The notes under the pieces are model-generated. The model saw only the letters and a list, made by a program, of their open reading frames with translations, did not search any database and was not told the origin of the DNA. Positions 44,856 to 58,097 of a stretch of DNA of 64,000 bases are shown piece by piece. Where the stretch lies: positions 18,600,001-18,664,000 of the forward strand of contig OZ234498.1 in NCBI GenBank assembly GCA_965153455.1, given 5' to 3'. How positions within the stretch are numbered: the stretch's first letter is position 1; every line of letters begins with the position of its first letter. Both the position numbers and the translations under genes were made by a program. Source of the DNA: Sphagnum compactum (lineage: Eukaryota; Bryophyta; Sphagnopsida; Sphagnales).

Positions 44856-47800
44856 ATGGCAGGCGGAGGTATGGTGACCACTGGTGAGGTGAAGCACTTT
44901 GAGGGAAAAGCCACGGTGTATGTAGTGCTCACTTGCATCCTGGCAGCATGTGGTGGTCTTATGTTCGGCTACGATGTCGGAATTTCAGGTAAAGATCGAC
45001 GTAGGTTTTTTCTGAGTGGACGTAAGTTTGAAAAATCATGAGAATGAATTCTGCTGCTTAAATTGCTGCTTTATTTATAAATTTTTGGCAGAGATTCTGA
45101 TCCATCATCATCTAGTTCCCATTTTATTTAGTTATTTCCCCCTTCCATTGCAGCTCATGTTTCTTTGCACAAAGCATAGGAAAGAGGCTCTTGGGTACGT
45201 CTCAGAGAAAGAGAGACAGAGACAGAGACAGAGATTCAGCTCTATCAGTGTAGGTAGGTAATTGTGTGGGTGAGCTTGGACACCCCAGTTTGCAATTCCA
45301 GAGTATTTTTTTCTTCTTTTGGGTGAAGAACAAGAAGAAGAAGAAGGGTGAGCTGACAAGCTTTGTGGACTGGTTTGGTTTCAGTGCTGGAACTGTGCTA
45401 ACTGTGTGATGGATGGGATGGTGGTGCAGGTGGGGTGACGTCTATGAACGATTTCTTAGCGAAATTCTTTCCCAACGTGCTTGCCAACAAGCTCCGAACT
45501 GCTAACACAAGCAACACCTTCTGCCAGTACAATGACCAGAAGCTGCAGGCTTTCACTTCCTCTCTCTACCTGGCAGGTCTGGTGTCCACCTTCTTTGCGG
45601 CTCCTGTTACCAGGCGGTATGGCAGGAAACCCACCATGCTCATCGCTGGTCTCTGCTTCTGTGCCGGTGTCGTCTTCAACGCTGCAGCTCAGGATCTTGC
45701 CATGCTCATCATCGGCCGAGTCCTTCTTGGCTGGGGCGTGGGTTTCGCTAATCAGGTGAAGAACATGATCAGCTGCAGCAGCAGCAACTCTCATCAACAT
45801 CTTTCCCCTACCCATCTCTCTCCGTGTTTGTCTCTGTGTCTCTCTTTCTCCTATGATGGTGCCCGAACTCTGAGGAATTCGCTAATCTAGGATTAAGGGT
45901 CTCTTTCCATTAGGCTGTTGTGATCACAGTTACACACAGTACATGCTGTTTGTGATCGCAGCAGCCTAATGGAAAGCCACTGACATAGGGCCCTGTTTCT
46001 TGCTGCACAGGGACAGTCACTTTCCCATTGGACAGCGAGCTCCAAGTGCGGTGAAAATATATATGCAATTAATCATGTTAACAACTCTGGGAACACATGT
46101 TCTCATGAGAAAAAGGGACAGATGTTAGATTCTGAGGGTGCAAACTAGCTCTGTCATCACAGCAGCCTAATGGAAAGCCACTGACATAGGGCCTTGTTTC
46201 TTGCTGTTGCAAGGGCAGTCACTTTCTCATTGGAGAGAGAGCTGCAAGTGTGTTGAAAAATTATGTAATTAATCATGTTAGCAACTCAAGGAACACATGT
46301 TCTCATGAAAAAAAAGGGACAGATGTTAGATTCCAAGGGTGCAAACTAGCTGCATGGGATTTTTGCAACTCATGACAAGGGTCCCGAACCTGTTCGTGAA
46401 ATTTATATGGTTCTCCATGTGTCTGTGTCTGTCTCTCTGTGAAATTGCTGACTGAATTGTTTTTTAAAAATTAATTGCTTGGGTTTTGACAATTGCTGTC
46501 TGTGTGTGACTGGCTGGCTGGGTGGCTGCAGGCAGTACCCCTCTATTTGTCAGAGATGGCACCAACGCGGTGGCGTGGGGGTCTAAATATCTTGTTCCAG
46601 CTTGCAGTCACCATTGGCATCTTGTTTGCCAATCTTGTCAACTATGGTACAGGCAAGATGAAGCATGATGGGTGGCGAGTCTCCCTTGGCTTGGCTGGCA
46701 TCCCTGCCGGGCTCCTCACATTGGGAGGCATACTCCTACCTGAGACACCCAACAGTTTGGTTCAAAGAGGCAAGCTAGAAGAAGGCAGGAAAGTGCTGCG
46801 GAAAATTAGGGGCATCGAGAATGTGGATGCTGAATTCGAAGACCTTATCTTGGCTTCTGAAGAATCCAAGAGAATAACCAGCCCGTTCCGCAACCTTCTG
46901 CTGAGGAGGAATCGACCCCAGCTCGTCATTGCATTCATTATGCAGTTTTTCCAGCAATTTACAGGCATAAATGCCATCATGTTTTACGCACCTGTCTTGT
47001 TCCAGACCTTGGGGTTTCAGAGCAATGCTTCACTCTATTCTGCAGTGATAACAGGCGCCGTGAATGTGGTGTCAACAGTGGTTGCAATTGTTGTGGTGGA
47101 CAGAGCTGGACGCAGAATCTTGCTCTTGGAGGCCGGTGTCCAAATGTTTATTTCGCAGGTACTAAAAAGACTATATATCCATCTCTATACACAAACCCCA
47201 AATTCCTCCATACTCCATACTGAAGTTCTGCAATGAGTAAGGAGGTTTTATCCCTGGCTTCCCACCTATGAAACCATTCTATTGTGACAATTCCCTTGGC
47301 TTGGAATTTTTGGGGTTGGGTTTTGGGTTGATGGAATTTGGCTCAGTTTTGGCACTGATACTTGAGTGTGTCTGTTGTGGATATGTGTGCAGACTGCAAT
47401 TGCAATAATCCTTGCAGTTGGAATGAAGAATGGAGTGTCACTGTCACACACACTAGGAATTATTGTGGTGGTGTTGATATGTGTTTATGTGTCGTCATTC
47501 GCTTGGTCATGGGGTCCATTGGGTTGGTTGATTCCCAGTGAAATCTTTCCTCTGGAAGCAAGGTCAGCTGGACAAAGTGTGACTGTGTCATCAAACCTGT
47601 TCTTCACATTTGTCATTGCACAAGCTTTCTTATCCATGCTGTGTGCATTCAAATGGGGTATCTTCCTTTTCTTCGCGGGATGGGTGGTTATCATGCAAAT
47701 CTTTGTTATCCTCTTCTTGCCTGAGACAAAAGGGATACCCATTGAGGAGATGGAAGTTGTGTGGACAAAGCACTGGTTTTGGAAAAGGTTTGTGCCTGAT

Positions 47801-47932
47801 GCACCTATTGTTGACCACGCTGGAATTCCGACAATAGATGATACAAAGAAATCCAACAATCTGAAACCAGCGACGACAAATGGCGCTGACAATGGCTATC
47901 ATAATAATCATGATGCGCCTCAACAAGCATGA
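44856..47932 (+). CDS. Sugar transport protein (STP family) monosaccharide/H+ symporter, four exons
   Basis: Exons 44856-44988, 45430-45755, 46532-47158 and 47393-47932 join at GT-AG introns into 541 residues, slightly long for an STP. These plasma-membrane proteins of the major facilitator superfamily bring hexoses into the cell with a proton. Visible motifs: [10 protein letters not shown] (Asp40, proton site), [22 protein letters not shown] (Arg141), [23 protein letters not shown] (Gln176), [22 protein letters not shown] (Gln294-295, Asn300), [24 protein letters not shown] (Trp407) and [12 protein letters not shown]. Cys76 in the first extracellular loop and Cys446 near the late helix [10 protein letters not shown] match the pair that forms the lid-domain disulphide in plant STPs. 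The C-terminal tail is Asn/His-rich and hydrophilic. All sugar-contact residues I can align are present, so the gene looks intact. Which STP subgroup it belongs to cannot be told by eye. Confidence 0.95.
45903..45976. repeat. Inverted repeat in STP intron 2
   Basis: CTTTCCATTAGGCTGTTGTG (arm from 45903, 26 bp) faces TGTGATCGCAGCAGCCTAAT (arm 45951-45976) with 24 of 26 positions able to pair and a loop of about 22 bp. Confidence 0.8.
45950..46352 (+). repeat. ~201-bp tandem duplication in STP intron 2
   Basis: Two copies (about 45950-46150 and 46151-46352) share CAGCAGCCTAATGGAAAGCC, ACTGACATAGGGCC, AATTAATCATGTTA, GGAACACATGTTCTCATGA and GGGACAGATGTTAGATTC in order. The start of each copy is the right arm of the inverted repeat just upstream. 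Confidence 0.9.
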
Positions 47933-49819
47933 GATTTATCATTCCTTTCTTACACTTGGTTTGTAGCTTATATATAAATGCTTTTTTACACAATTAGGGA
48001 ATTTATTCCCTCTTTCTCTCATAGGCTTTTTCTTTCTAAACTATCCTTTTTGCTTCTTCTTCTTCTTGTTCTTGTACACCAAAGGGGAGATTTTCTGTAC
48101 ACCATTTTCAAGTACTTAGATGTTTCCAACAAATTCAAAAAGTTCAAGATTTTCATGCAACAGAATCTCGTTGTTGGATAGTCAAATGTCAAACCATGTT
48201 CAAGGTAATACAAGTTTGCGCATTTTACTTAGCTTTGTCATCATACCATGAGTTGGAAATTCAGTAGCACCAAAGCGCTTGTAAAAATTAAGTTGTTTTA
48301 GTTCCGAGAATCTCAAAAACTCGCAAGATTCATGGTGCATCATCAATCACCAACTGCTAGGGGAAGTGTGGGTATGTTTTTTTGGGGGACATCTCAGTTG
48401 TTCAATACGTACTTAGGGATTTCACTCTTGTTTTTCTCCACTTTTTCTCCAATGTTTTTTTTTCCTTCCAGTGGACTGCATGTGCAACCACTATCTTCAA
48501 AATATTTTTTTTGAAAAGAAAAATTGTGTGGTTTGTGTTTTACCTTTATAAAGAGGAAAAGGACTTGTAAATTGGATACTTTTGCTTTTCTTTAGTTAAA
48601 GCTTTGTACAAAGATTCCAAGCTTATTATGTAAAAAAGTTGTGCTGTCTTTGTTGTCTAGAAAGGGGGGAGCCCACAAGTTGGCTACAAACAAAACCGCA
48701 CAACTAGATGAAAGCTATCTCTTGATTTTGGGGAACAAATGCATTATAATGTACCTTATTTGTTTACATTATTTGCTAAGCCTGAGCACTAATTAAAGTA
48801 TTAGTAGTAACAGATGAATTACATTATGTTCACATTGCAATCAAGATGTCAGAGAGAGCCGTTGGATCCTATTTTTCCCACTCATGATTCATGAATCTTG
48901 TTACATAAGTCCCCTGCCTCACCAAACTCCCCAATCAACTAAACTAAACATGCAACCGAAACTTGGGTTCCATGCATATGGCCCATTAGACATAGACCTG
49001 CAACTCCTGAATTTACAAATATCAAGCACAACATTTTAAAGCAGTCCACTAATATTTAATATAAGATAGATAATTTTCAAAAAAATTAATTATACCTTAG
49101 AAGGCTTAGTTTTTAAATTGTTTAATTTCCAATAAAACCTTGGGGAGATGATTGGTTGGATGATTGAAAAGTAATGAATTAGCAAGATGGGTGTGGAGGC
49201 AGGGATAATTTTTGAGAAGCAAGGCCATGTTCTGATTGGCTGCCTAGGAAATATTATGCATCTCCCTATCATGATTTCACCTTTTTAGGACCTTTCAATT
49301 GATAATGCCATTTTCTTCGTTGCTTCCACAAAAACAACAACCTGATGAAATACAATAATTATGAAAGATTCTCATACTTTTGGTGGAACTTGAAAATCCC
49401 CAACCCTATGTGATTCTTACCACTAGTGTTTCATAATCAATTGTTGGACCTCCACATGCCTTAAACAAAGAGCGTAAAGTATTGGACTCTTGCATTTAAC
49501 TGAATGTACCTTCTAAAATTCAATTATCAAATCTTCAATGAGGTTGAGAGTTCCTCAATGGCCATAGTATCAATGCAAGTAAGAAATGTGCAATTGGAGG
49601 ACATGAGGAAAGCTTTTATTGCACAAGTGAAGAATTTCCATCAATGACTCAATGATTAATCAGAGTAGATTTGAATTAGAAACAAGGCCCAGAATGTAAA
49701 AAAATATTGTAATAAGAACTCTAGAGAGTGATGGAAAATTGAAGAGTTATTGGTGAACATGTTAAGAATCACTCAAATAGAAAAATTTGGAATTGCAAAA
49801 AGAAAGAAAATTAATGAAC
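47933..49819. other. STP 3' flank and intergenic DNA
   Basis: A CTTCTT-rich pyrimidine tract lies at 48050-48075. No further gene is supported up to 49.8 kb. Confidence 0.45.
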
Positions 49820-49820
49820 A

Positions 49821-50030
49821 TGAAGTTTAATCTTTAGAAAGGTGGAAAATATTGTCGAAGCCTCGCGAATGATATATCATTCTCGGTAGCATGAAGTATA
49901 ATCCTTAGAAAGGTGGAAAACATTGTCGAAGCCCCGCGAGTGACATATCATTCGCGGTAGCATGAAGTTTAATCTTTAGAAAGGTGGAAAACATTGTCGA
50001 AGCCCCGCGAATGATATATCATTCGTAGTA
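49821..50030. repeat. 71-bp tandem repeat, 3 copies, each with a near-perfect 24-bp palindrome
   Basis: Units share AGTTTAATCTTTAGAAAGGT, GGAAAACATTGTCGAAGCC and GGTAGCATGA. Each carries a palindrome at about 49862-49886, 49934-49957 and 50004-50027. The consensus half-site is CCGCGAATGATA followed by its exact reverse complement. Every copy departs from it at one to three positions, and the changes differ between copies. Confidence 0.9.
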
Positions 50031-51659
50031 GAAGTTGTGCATATCAAATGAAAAGAGAGATGCAAAGCAATTTGGCAATTATCAACATGCAAAAAGTCCA
50101 AAAGTGCAAATTGAAGCATTAAGATGGACCAATAAGGGCTACAACATTGTAGAAATGATGGGAACAATATGCAATGGGTAATTGGGCAAAAGCAAGTACT
50201 ATACGATCAATTCATTAATCAACATGATGTTGATGTGACAAAAATGTTTCAAGCAAGCTTGAAAAGAGATGAAATGTTGGCATTTTGCATTGATGACAAA
50301 CTATAAGCAACAAGATGCACTTGAATAGCTCCTCCCACTCAAGGAGTAGCTAAAAGAGTCAAAGGAGGAAGGAGATCCAATAATCATTAATAAAGGCACA
50401 ACACCAACCAAAAAATATCTTGTTCAAGTGGTGGCGACCAAGGTTGTACATCTAAGCTTGATTTGACTAGAAGATTCATATATAATGATGAAAGGTAGTT
50501 TCTCTTTTGTAAAACCATCCAAAGCAACCATTTGTGTCCCACCAATTACTAAAGTACAAATCTTAGTGGACCAATTGTACAACACAAGCATTTGATATCT
50601 TGTGTTAAATGAAGATATTGTGAAGGTACCAGTATCCATGTTAGCAAAATTGATAGGTCTCAACTCTTACTCACAAGATGATATGCTACACATCCTTAAT
50701 GAATTGAAATATCTATCATCATCATAAATCTATATTCCCCAAGTATTTTACCCTATTTATCATTGATATATATGCATCAAAGTGTAATTCACATTTCTTA
50801 GTGCCATATGGAAATTAAATGCAACGATCAAGGATACCAAATAGTCAATTAGAACTTTGGTTCATGAATAACCAAAGCCATTGGGTGTACATCACATTAT
50901 CAATAATGTTTGTTAGGATTAACTTTTGAAGTGTAAAAAATGCACAAATGCTTGTAGCTTATCGAAATAAAATTTACTAGAGTCTTATAGCAACCTTTAA
51001 ATAATATCCTACCAAAGTATGGTTGTGACCTTACCAAACATAAGAAGATGACCTACCGAATTATGTTGACACTCTAACGAAATTTTTGGAGTCACCCTAC
51101 GAATGGAGGTTTTCATAAAATTTTACCGAACTTGGTGTAACTATTTAAGGCCTACCAAAATGGCTAGTACTATTGATATGTTGTAAGGATCTAATTGTCT
51201 AAGAAATTGAAGAGGTAGGGAAAGGAGGTATTTTATAAAGGGGCCAAAAATTATAATTATATATATAACACATTCTTGTATTCAATTACATTTATAAAAA
51301 AATGTTACACACCACTTTTATTTTTAGTTGCATATGCATGATTAATCTTTCACCTTGAAAATTGGTTACATGTGTGGTTCCATGTAATTTGTCTAAATTA
51401 CTCGGGTACATGGTACTGCGTGTAACATGGTAAACAAAAACCCAATAGTGATGTAGAACTTTATTATTGGAAAACCATCATTAACATTTGGTGACCATGT
51501 TAAAGATATATTTATTTTATAACACAATTTGAAACAGGGAACACATTGAATTATATATAGTAAATGTGGGATTTTGCATTGTGCATATTTCAAGCAAATG
51601 GACACAATTACAATATGGGGGGTAAACATTATTCTAATTTGGAGCTTTCCATGTCAATC
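50031..51659 (+). other. Gene-free region with unidentified coding-like debris
   Basis: Plus-strand segments around 50240-50700 read as short protein-like stretches (for example KVPVSMLAKLIGLN and SQDDMLHILNELKYL) interrupted by stops. This could be retroelement or other gene debris; no domain is identifiable. Confidence 0.3.
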
Positions 51660-53450
51660 AATTTGGCAGAATATTGAGTGACATGTCATTAGAGGGTGTT
51701 AATTACGTTCAAAATTTTCTTAAGTTATTTTCTAAGATCAAGCAATAGCATGCAAGAGAGATTTGTTTGAAAAATTACTATGTTCGTAAACAAAAATAAT
51801 GGTATGGAAACATGTTAAAGGGATATAATCTTGTTCCTTGGGAAAAGATTACATTGCTTATAAAGGCAACAAATCAATTACTCAAGGATCACTATACTTT
51901 TGGGTGGACACTTCAAGCATAATTGTTTATACCAAAAGCCTATCCACCAAAAAGGGATTGGAATGAATTTATTGATAGGTTTAAATTATTACCTATAGGT
52001 GTTTATACCAAAAGCCTATCCACAAAAAAGGGATTGGAATCAATTTATTGATAGGTTTAAATTATTGCCTATAGGTGTTCAAGAAATAATCTTACAAAAA
52101 TTACATGGGAAATAGTTGTGTGGTCATTACAAAATTATATTTTACACATTGATACCGCACAATGATCTCGATATAGATTATGGCTTCTAATAATAGTTTG
52201 TGTATTTGTCCTAACAAGAGTGGAAAAAATAGTACTGACTAATCATATTGTAAGCATGAAAGATGAAAAGGATTATTTAAAGTTGAATATTAATGCGTTA
52301 ATTAAGTGATGGATACCTCTTAATCAATTACAAATATAATGTAGATGGATTGAAGAATTTGTGACATATAGTTGTGGAAATGAAATATATTATTGTAAAG
52401 AATTGTTAATTAATGAAAAACAATCACCACTATAATATTATAATCGATTTTTAAAAAACACTTGTAAAGCTATACAAGGTTGATTTGGGATTTTGTCTAT
52501 TGAATATTTTAATATAAAAAAATCCATATGGATTTAAGGATTTTTTTGGGGTATACAACTTGAAAAAAGAAATGTAAATTGTTTAAAATTGATTATAGAC
52601 GAGGTAAAATATGTAATCATGTACTCTATTTTCTTCACTTATTATGCACAAGATATGACAACATCAAAGTTAGGAGTGAATTATTACAATAATGTTTATC
52701 AAGGTTGACATGAGCGATAGTGAACAATGTCTATATTCAATTAAGGAAAAAACTAAAAGTTGAAAGAAGTCATTATCGTCCAGATGGCTTAAGAAAGATT
52801 ATATCAATTTAGTAATTTTGGATGGTCTATAACAAAATATCTATACACCCCTCAAGGAGTATCAAGGAAAGGAATATGTGAAGTTTTATGGAACAATTTT
52901 GGGAAATATCATAAAATGTTCAAGAGTTGATTTTAGATAAATTACATAGGAATACCAAAACCTGGTGTATTCAACATAAAACGTTGATTACAAGCTCACA
53001 TCCATATTAACAAGGTATAGATGATGGTTTCTTATATTAGTCTATTTGCCCATGTTATTACGTATTGAAAGGGTTTATACTACACATCATGTTATTAAAC
53101 TAATAGATTGTACAGTATTTAACAATATAAACATAATTAATGTTTTAAATGAAAAATGAATGTCATGTGATGCATTATGGGTACCAAGAAGAGAAAAAGG
53201 TGAATTTTGTATAAGAACAAAAGGGAATAACAAATATTTTTTAGAAGAATACGAAAGAACCATGTTAATGCCTACTTTACTTCTTCTTACCTTTAACAAA
53301 AAGGACAAAAGTCATTGAAATTTGAGGGATAGAAAAAGTAATAGGTTTACATTATGGGAACCCATGACTAATAAAACGAAAAGTTGTGAACAAGCCAATG
53401 CTGAGAGGGGTTGAAGAAGAGAAGTAAGAGAAGACTTTAATTAGGAATGT
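51660..53450 (+). pseudogene. Decayed protein-coding relic of unknown family
   Basis: The plus strand has a series of protein-like segments broken by stops and frame changes, for example MLKGYNLVPWEKITLLIKAT (about 51810), DWNEFIDRFKLLPIG (51958-52002), SITKYLYTPQGVSRKGICEV (about 52825) and WVPRREKGEFCIRTKGNNKY (about 53175). Several breaks are TGA or TAG at places where Trp would read naturally, as expected from C-to-T decay. Composition is AT-rich and lysine/asparagine/tyrosine-rich. I do not recognise the family; an old mobile element or an old viral insertion are both possible. Confidence 0.4.
51925..52076 (+). repeat. 76-bp tandem duplication inside the unknown relic
   Basis: GTTTATACCAAAAGCCTATC at 51925 and again at 52001; the two 76-bp copies differ at only a few positions. 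The duplicated block includes the WNEFIDRFKLLPIG-coding segment. 76 is not a multiple of 3, so the duplication itself shifts the frame. Confidence 0.9.
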
Positions 53451-53925
53451 CAAATTCTAGGTTAAGCATTCTAACACTTATAGTTCATGGAAAGAATTAG
53501 GCATTTGGGGTAGTAAGACAAAAGATTCACTACAAAAACCCTTGCTTAAGGAAGCATATGTATTGGCTACACAAACAACGGTTGAAGGAATGCAATCCAT
53601 TACAAGTGACACCAATGAATAGTGCATAACATCAACTACACTTGAGAAAGAAGACAAAGTTAAAACGTCAACACGAAAGGAGGGAGAGGCGCAATCTTAG
53701 CTGAAAACCTCTATACTTAAATAGAAACCTACCAAAATAGGAACATAGTCTTTGCATTCGATCCATGGGTTTCTCACACCAATTATGTATGAGCAAACTT
53801 GTTTGGTACTAAAGTCAAACAATAACCACTCCCAAACAATGGTAGCAGTACAAAACCATAAACAATTAATATAATGAGGACTCCATCATATGAAGCAATT
53901 GAACAACAACCACTTAGTCAGGGCA

Positions 53926-54140
53926 AGCCCATCCTTGGGTGGTACCACTAAAAATGTCACACCTTGATTTTCTTAGACCCATTGAACTTTGAAAAATCGT
54001 AAGAAACACATCAATAAATATTTTCATTTTTTTAAATTAATGAATACATTTATTAGGTTTTATAGATTTAGAAATTTTGAATAATATCAAGAATATTGTG
54101 AATTTTGATGTGCCTAATCATTGTATTTTTACACTATAAG
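53926..54140. mobile_element. Truncated second copy of the 17.5-kb inverted-repeat element
   Basis: It starts with GGGCAAGCCCATCCTTGGGT followed by ACCACTAAAAATGTCACACC and then matches the reverse complement of 17920-18108 for about 200 bp (TAGACCCATTGAACTTTGAA, ATATCAAGAATATT). The opposite end is missing. Confidence 0.7.
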
Positions 54141-54170
54141 AAAATAAGGAATCTATGATTCCTTATATGA
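54131..54170 (+). mobile_element. Possible CACTA-type terminus
   Basis: CACTATAAGAAAATAAGGAA begins directly at the end of the previous element and is followed by a hairpin (AAGGAAT-CTATG-ATTCCTT). One mismatch from the canonical CACTACAAGAAA tip. No partner end found. Confidence 0.3.
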
Positions 54171-57100
54171 CTAATTATTCAATCATTGAAGACACAAATG
54201 ACTAAAGGCTTTAAAGTCATATTGGACAAAACATTTAGGACACTTAGTCCTAGAAGACATGACATGGCAGTTGTCAACTAATAGTCATTATGGAGAATTG
54301 TGGAGTCATTGTACCACATTAGATATACATGTTACGTGACATGGATGCCAACATGGATTGCACGTGGCAACACATATTCCACGTAGTAGTCATTTTGGAC
54401 ATAAGTAATGTACATGTGTCAAGTAAAAAATGATTTGGATATGACTGTCTTGATTTGTAAATAGAGCACAAATGTCAAGTTTTAATTGGCTACAATGTAT
54501 TTACAAGGTACATGCATTGCAATATTTTTTCAAATAACATATGACAACTTGGTTTATTCTATTACACATGGCTATTAGTTATTGGTGCATGTGGATGGAT
54601 TTTTTCACGTGTTAGTCATAGATTAGTAGTTTGGTAGTTGTTTTGAATGCAAAAACATGTATATTATGAAATTGATTTTTTGTTGATTGGACATGCGGGC
54701 ATCATATGATTTGACATGTCTATGGCTAATTGTGACATGTATGTAAGAGCAAGGTGACATATAGTCATTCCTAAGTGATTATGTAGTGGTATTTCAGTCA
54801 TTATGGATGAATTTTGTAATTATTTTAGTTTCATGAAATGCCACGTGTAATACATTAAACAATCATTCTATTTTAAATAAAATTATGCCACTCAAAACTT
54901 TGATAATGAATTATTTTGCCAATTCAACATCATGGGCCATAACAAAGTGGGTGTCCAAAGAGGCACCAAAAACAAATAAACATGTCATATAAAACTATTT
55001 CTTGATCATTGTGAAGACAATGTTAAACAGAATCTTTCACATACTTCCAATTCCATAAGGCAGATGAGCCTATGGCATCTCCCATTGTAAACTGATCAGT
55101 TGCTTCATTTGTGATCATTAGTGGGACTTCAACAACATGAACAACTAAAATATCTACTTTGACAAAAATATTTGGATTTACAGAGTTGTGCCATTTGTCA
55201 ACCTCGCATAGTCCACCAATTTACCTCCTACAACCTTTTGTTTTGGGTTCTTTGGGTTGTATAATGTCACCAACTAACCTATAACAAACTACAATCCTAC
55301 CACAACAATTGCCAACAATTTACACCAAGATCAACAATTCAACAAACTAAGTTGGTCCACAAAATGAACAATAGCAATTTAAAACATGAAGAAAAATGGG
55401 TATTAAGGGTGATTGCCCACCTAATGATCTTTTGCCTTTTAAAATTTTGAAAGTGCAATCATCCTACCCCTCAATTCTTTTCCGGGTAAATTTTGTTGTA
55501 CAACCAAATGGATAATCATTGTTCAGGTCAATCAAAAGTGCTACATTGCAATATAAATCCACCCAACAATTTTTTTTCAATTACTCACTTGTATTGTAAC
55601 ACCTTCACCAATAGGATTCTTTGCTGGAGATCTCAATGATCTCATGTTCAACAACTTCTTGTTTGTTGGTGAGGCTTAATGTTGCAAAATAACACAATCT
55701 ACTCCTTCAAAACCATGTTTGGGGGTTTGCTAATCAATCATGGTGGGATCTGATACCACCTTTTTTGATGGAGGAATTGCAATCGCTAACATCTTTGATG
55801 AACCACTTGCATCTGTACAACCCACCCTAGTTTTTCCCCTAAAAGTAAAATGTACACTCCCATTGCCACTACCTACACCAGAGGTGTCCAATGGATCTAA
55901 TTCAAGCAACATAGCAACTACACCAATTATAACCACCACATGAAGCGATGGAAGCGATGGAGGCAATGGAAGTTGCTATTCATAAAAAGCTTTGGGTTCA
56001 AATGAACTAGAACTACCCCACTCCTTCAACTTCCCCAAGAAGTTTGAAAACATGGACTTGATGTCAGCCAATGCTTAACTATTGGCATGTGTTTCATCCA
56101 ACATGTCTAAAACCTTCCCATCCAATTCAACTTGCTTAATTTTCAAGCTAGTCAATTTTGCTAACATTCTCCTTAATACCTAAATAAGATAATCCACTAC
56201 CTAGTTGTTAAAATGAATTGTAAATGAAATCATTAGCATCGCCACATTACTATTGGCACCCAATTTTATCAAATGGTCAGGGGTAATACAAAAACAAAAA
56301 TTAATCATGAAAATAGATTACAATTGTTCAAGTTGAATCAAGCTTACAAATGTTGAGCCAGTTTGCTCAGATCCTTGCAGATTTTTTGCAATTTCAATCA
56401 AACTTGGGCTTTTTTGCCTTTGTTTTTTCTGCAAACATCCCGATCATGAAGTTAAAGTATTGTATGCAAAACAAACAATTTTCATTCAATGAAATTGTGA
56501 TGCTAATTAACCTTGAATTGTCAAAAGCACTTACCATTAGAACATCCTTTCCAATTCTACCCAATTGGCCCACATTTGACAGTTTTTCACCAAATTCCTG
56601 GCATTTACCATCTATTATGCTTTCCTTTTTGTTTCTAATTTACTCCAATAAACCTTCAATTTTTCCCAATCAATAGGTTTTATGTTCACTAAGCACTCAA
56701 TTTTGCCTCCCAAGTATAGAACTTTCAACTTGCAGCGCTCTATTTTCAACCATCTCTTCACAACTTCACAACATTCTTGATACTGACAGTAGACAGCTCA
56801 TTATCTACATATTCAAACTCCCTGTCTAAGGTTGCCCTCAACTTATCTAAGGATGAGGGTTCATGGCCTTCCCATTGAAAACAGTAATGTCCAAAACTTT
56901 GGGGATTAAGGTCCTCACCACTTCATCCCATGCATTCTTCCCTATACACTATCTATCAACATCACCCCCCACTTTTATTCTGATACTGTGGGGTTTCTTA
57001 CCAGGCGACCTGCCTAGCCTTGCTTGCTACATCACTTTCTTTCTTCACAACTTTCCGAGCTGTTCCAGCTACACTCTCTAATTTGACCACTGGTCCAATA

Positions 57101-57500
57101 GCTTGTTGTGTTGAAGGGATGGATGCCTGAACCATAAGTCAAACTGCCTCGTCTCCTTTGGTTGGTAGAATAATGTATTGAAATGGGTGAAAGAAAAAAA
57201 AACATTTGGTTCTCAACTTGAAAGTTAATTCATGAATCCCACTCAAGTTGCATGTTTCACAAAAGGAAGCTCTACATATTCACAACTACTGAATCACTAA
57301 ATGGTGCCAAGCTCAATACATGGATATTTAAATAACACGCCATTAAAAAAAATGTGTCCACCCTAAACAAACCCATTACAGCTCACTAACTTCATTGGAA
57401 AACAATGATGACTTATGCCTTCAAAGTAGATGTCTTCCACTCCTGTGATCAAAATTTCAACTGGATAGGGTGAGTTATATTGTCCAACCCTGACAACAAA
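54171..57500. other. Gene-free region with unidentified minus-strand debris
   Basis: 54170-54900 is AT-rich with many copies of short GACTAAT/TAGTCAT words. On the minus strand, 55730-55966 reads for 78 codons and flanking frames are protein-like but stop-ridden; no domain is recognisable. Confidence 0.35.
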
Positions 57501-57526
57501 AAATTTCAAAAACTTACAATGACAAA

Positions 57527-57990
57527 TTATTTGAACACATGCAGACTATTGACAAAGTAGCTAAAATCAATGTTATTCAGAATTTTTTGAAAGAACCAAC
57601 ACCACATAAACTTCAGACCCACAACCACTTTGACCCATTTGTTCATGAACACCCCCCTGCCTTCTTTGAATGCCACTTCACTAACATGAGCATTCAACAA
57701 CCCTATGAAGGTGACACTGTCTAGCTGCACCCTACTACTTTGCATCTGTCAATAAATTTCCAGTGCATTCTGCCCTTCACCACATTTTTCACATACCCCA
57801 AAATCATGGCATTCCAAGAAAACATATTTCGTGTTAACATCATGTCAAACATTTTCTATGCATCCTCTTGCATTTGGCATACATGTCAACAAAGCTTACT
57901 ACCCACAAATACATTAGATTCACAGCAGCTATGAAAACCCCAGTTTCAAGTGCATGGGGCCATGAAGACCAAAACATTTGCAACATAGTG
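57527..57990 (-). pseudogene. Pentatricopeptide repeat (PPR) protein relic
   Basis: The minus strand, from high to low coordinates, gives ESNVFVGSKL, then VDMYAKC (near 57890), KMFDMMLTRNMFSWNAMILG with YVKN, GEGQNALEIY and QMQSSRVQLDSVTFIGLLNA (57690-57750). These are consecutive PPR-type repeats of the plant organelle RNA-binding family, but they lie in at least two frames with a TGA inside and are cut off on both sides. Functional members carry many repeats in one exon, so this is a fragment of a dead copy. Confidence 0.75.
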
Positions 57991-58097
57991 AACTACCTAA
58001 ATGCAAGAACCTTTGGGTAATGATTGGAGAATTCTCTCTCCAATCATTCTATGCCACCAATCAAAGAGCAATTGTTATACTATTGCAGTGCATTTTG

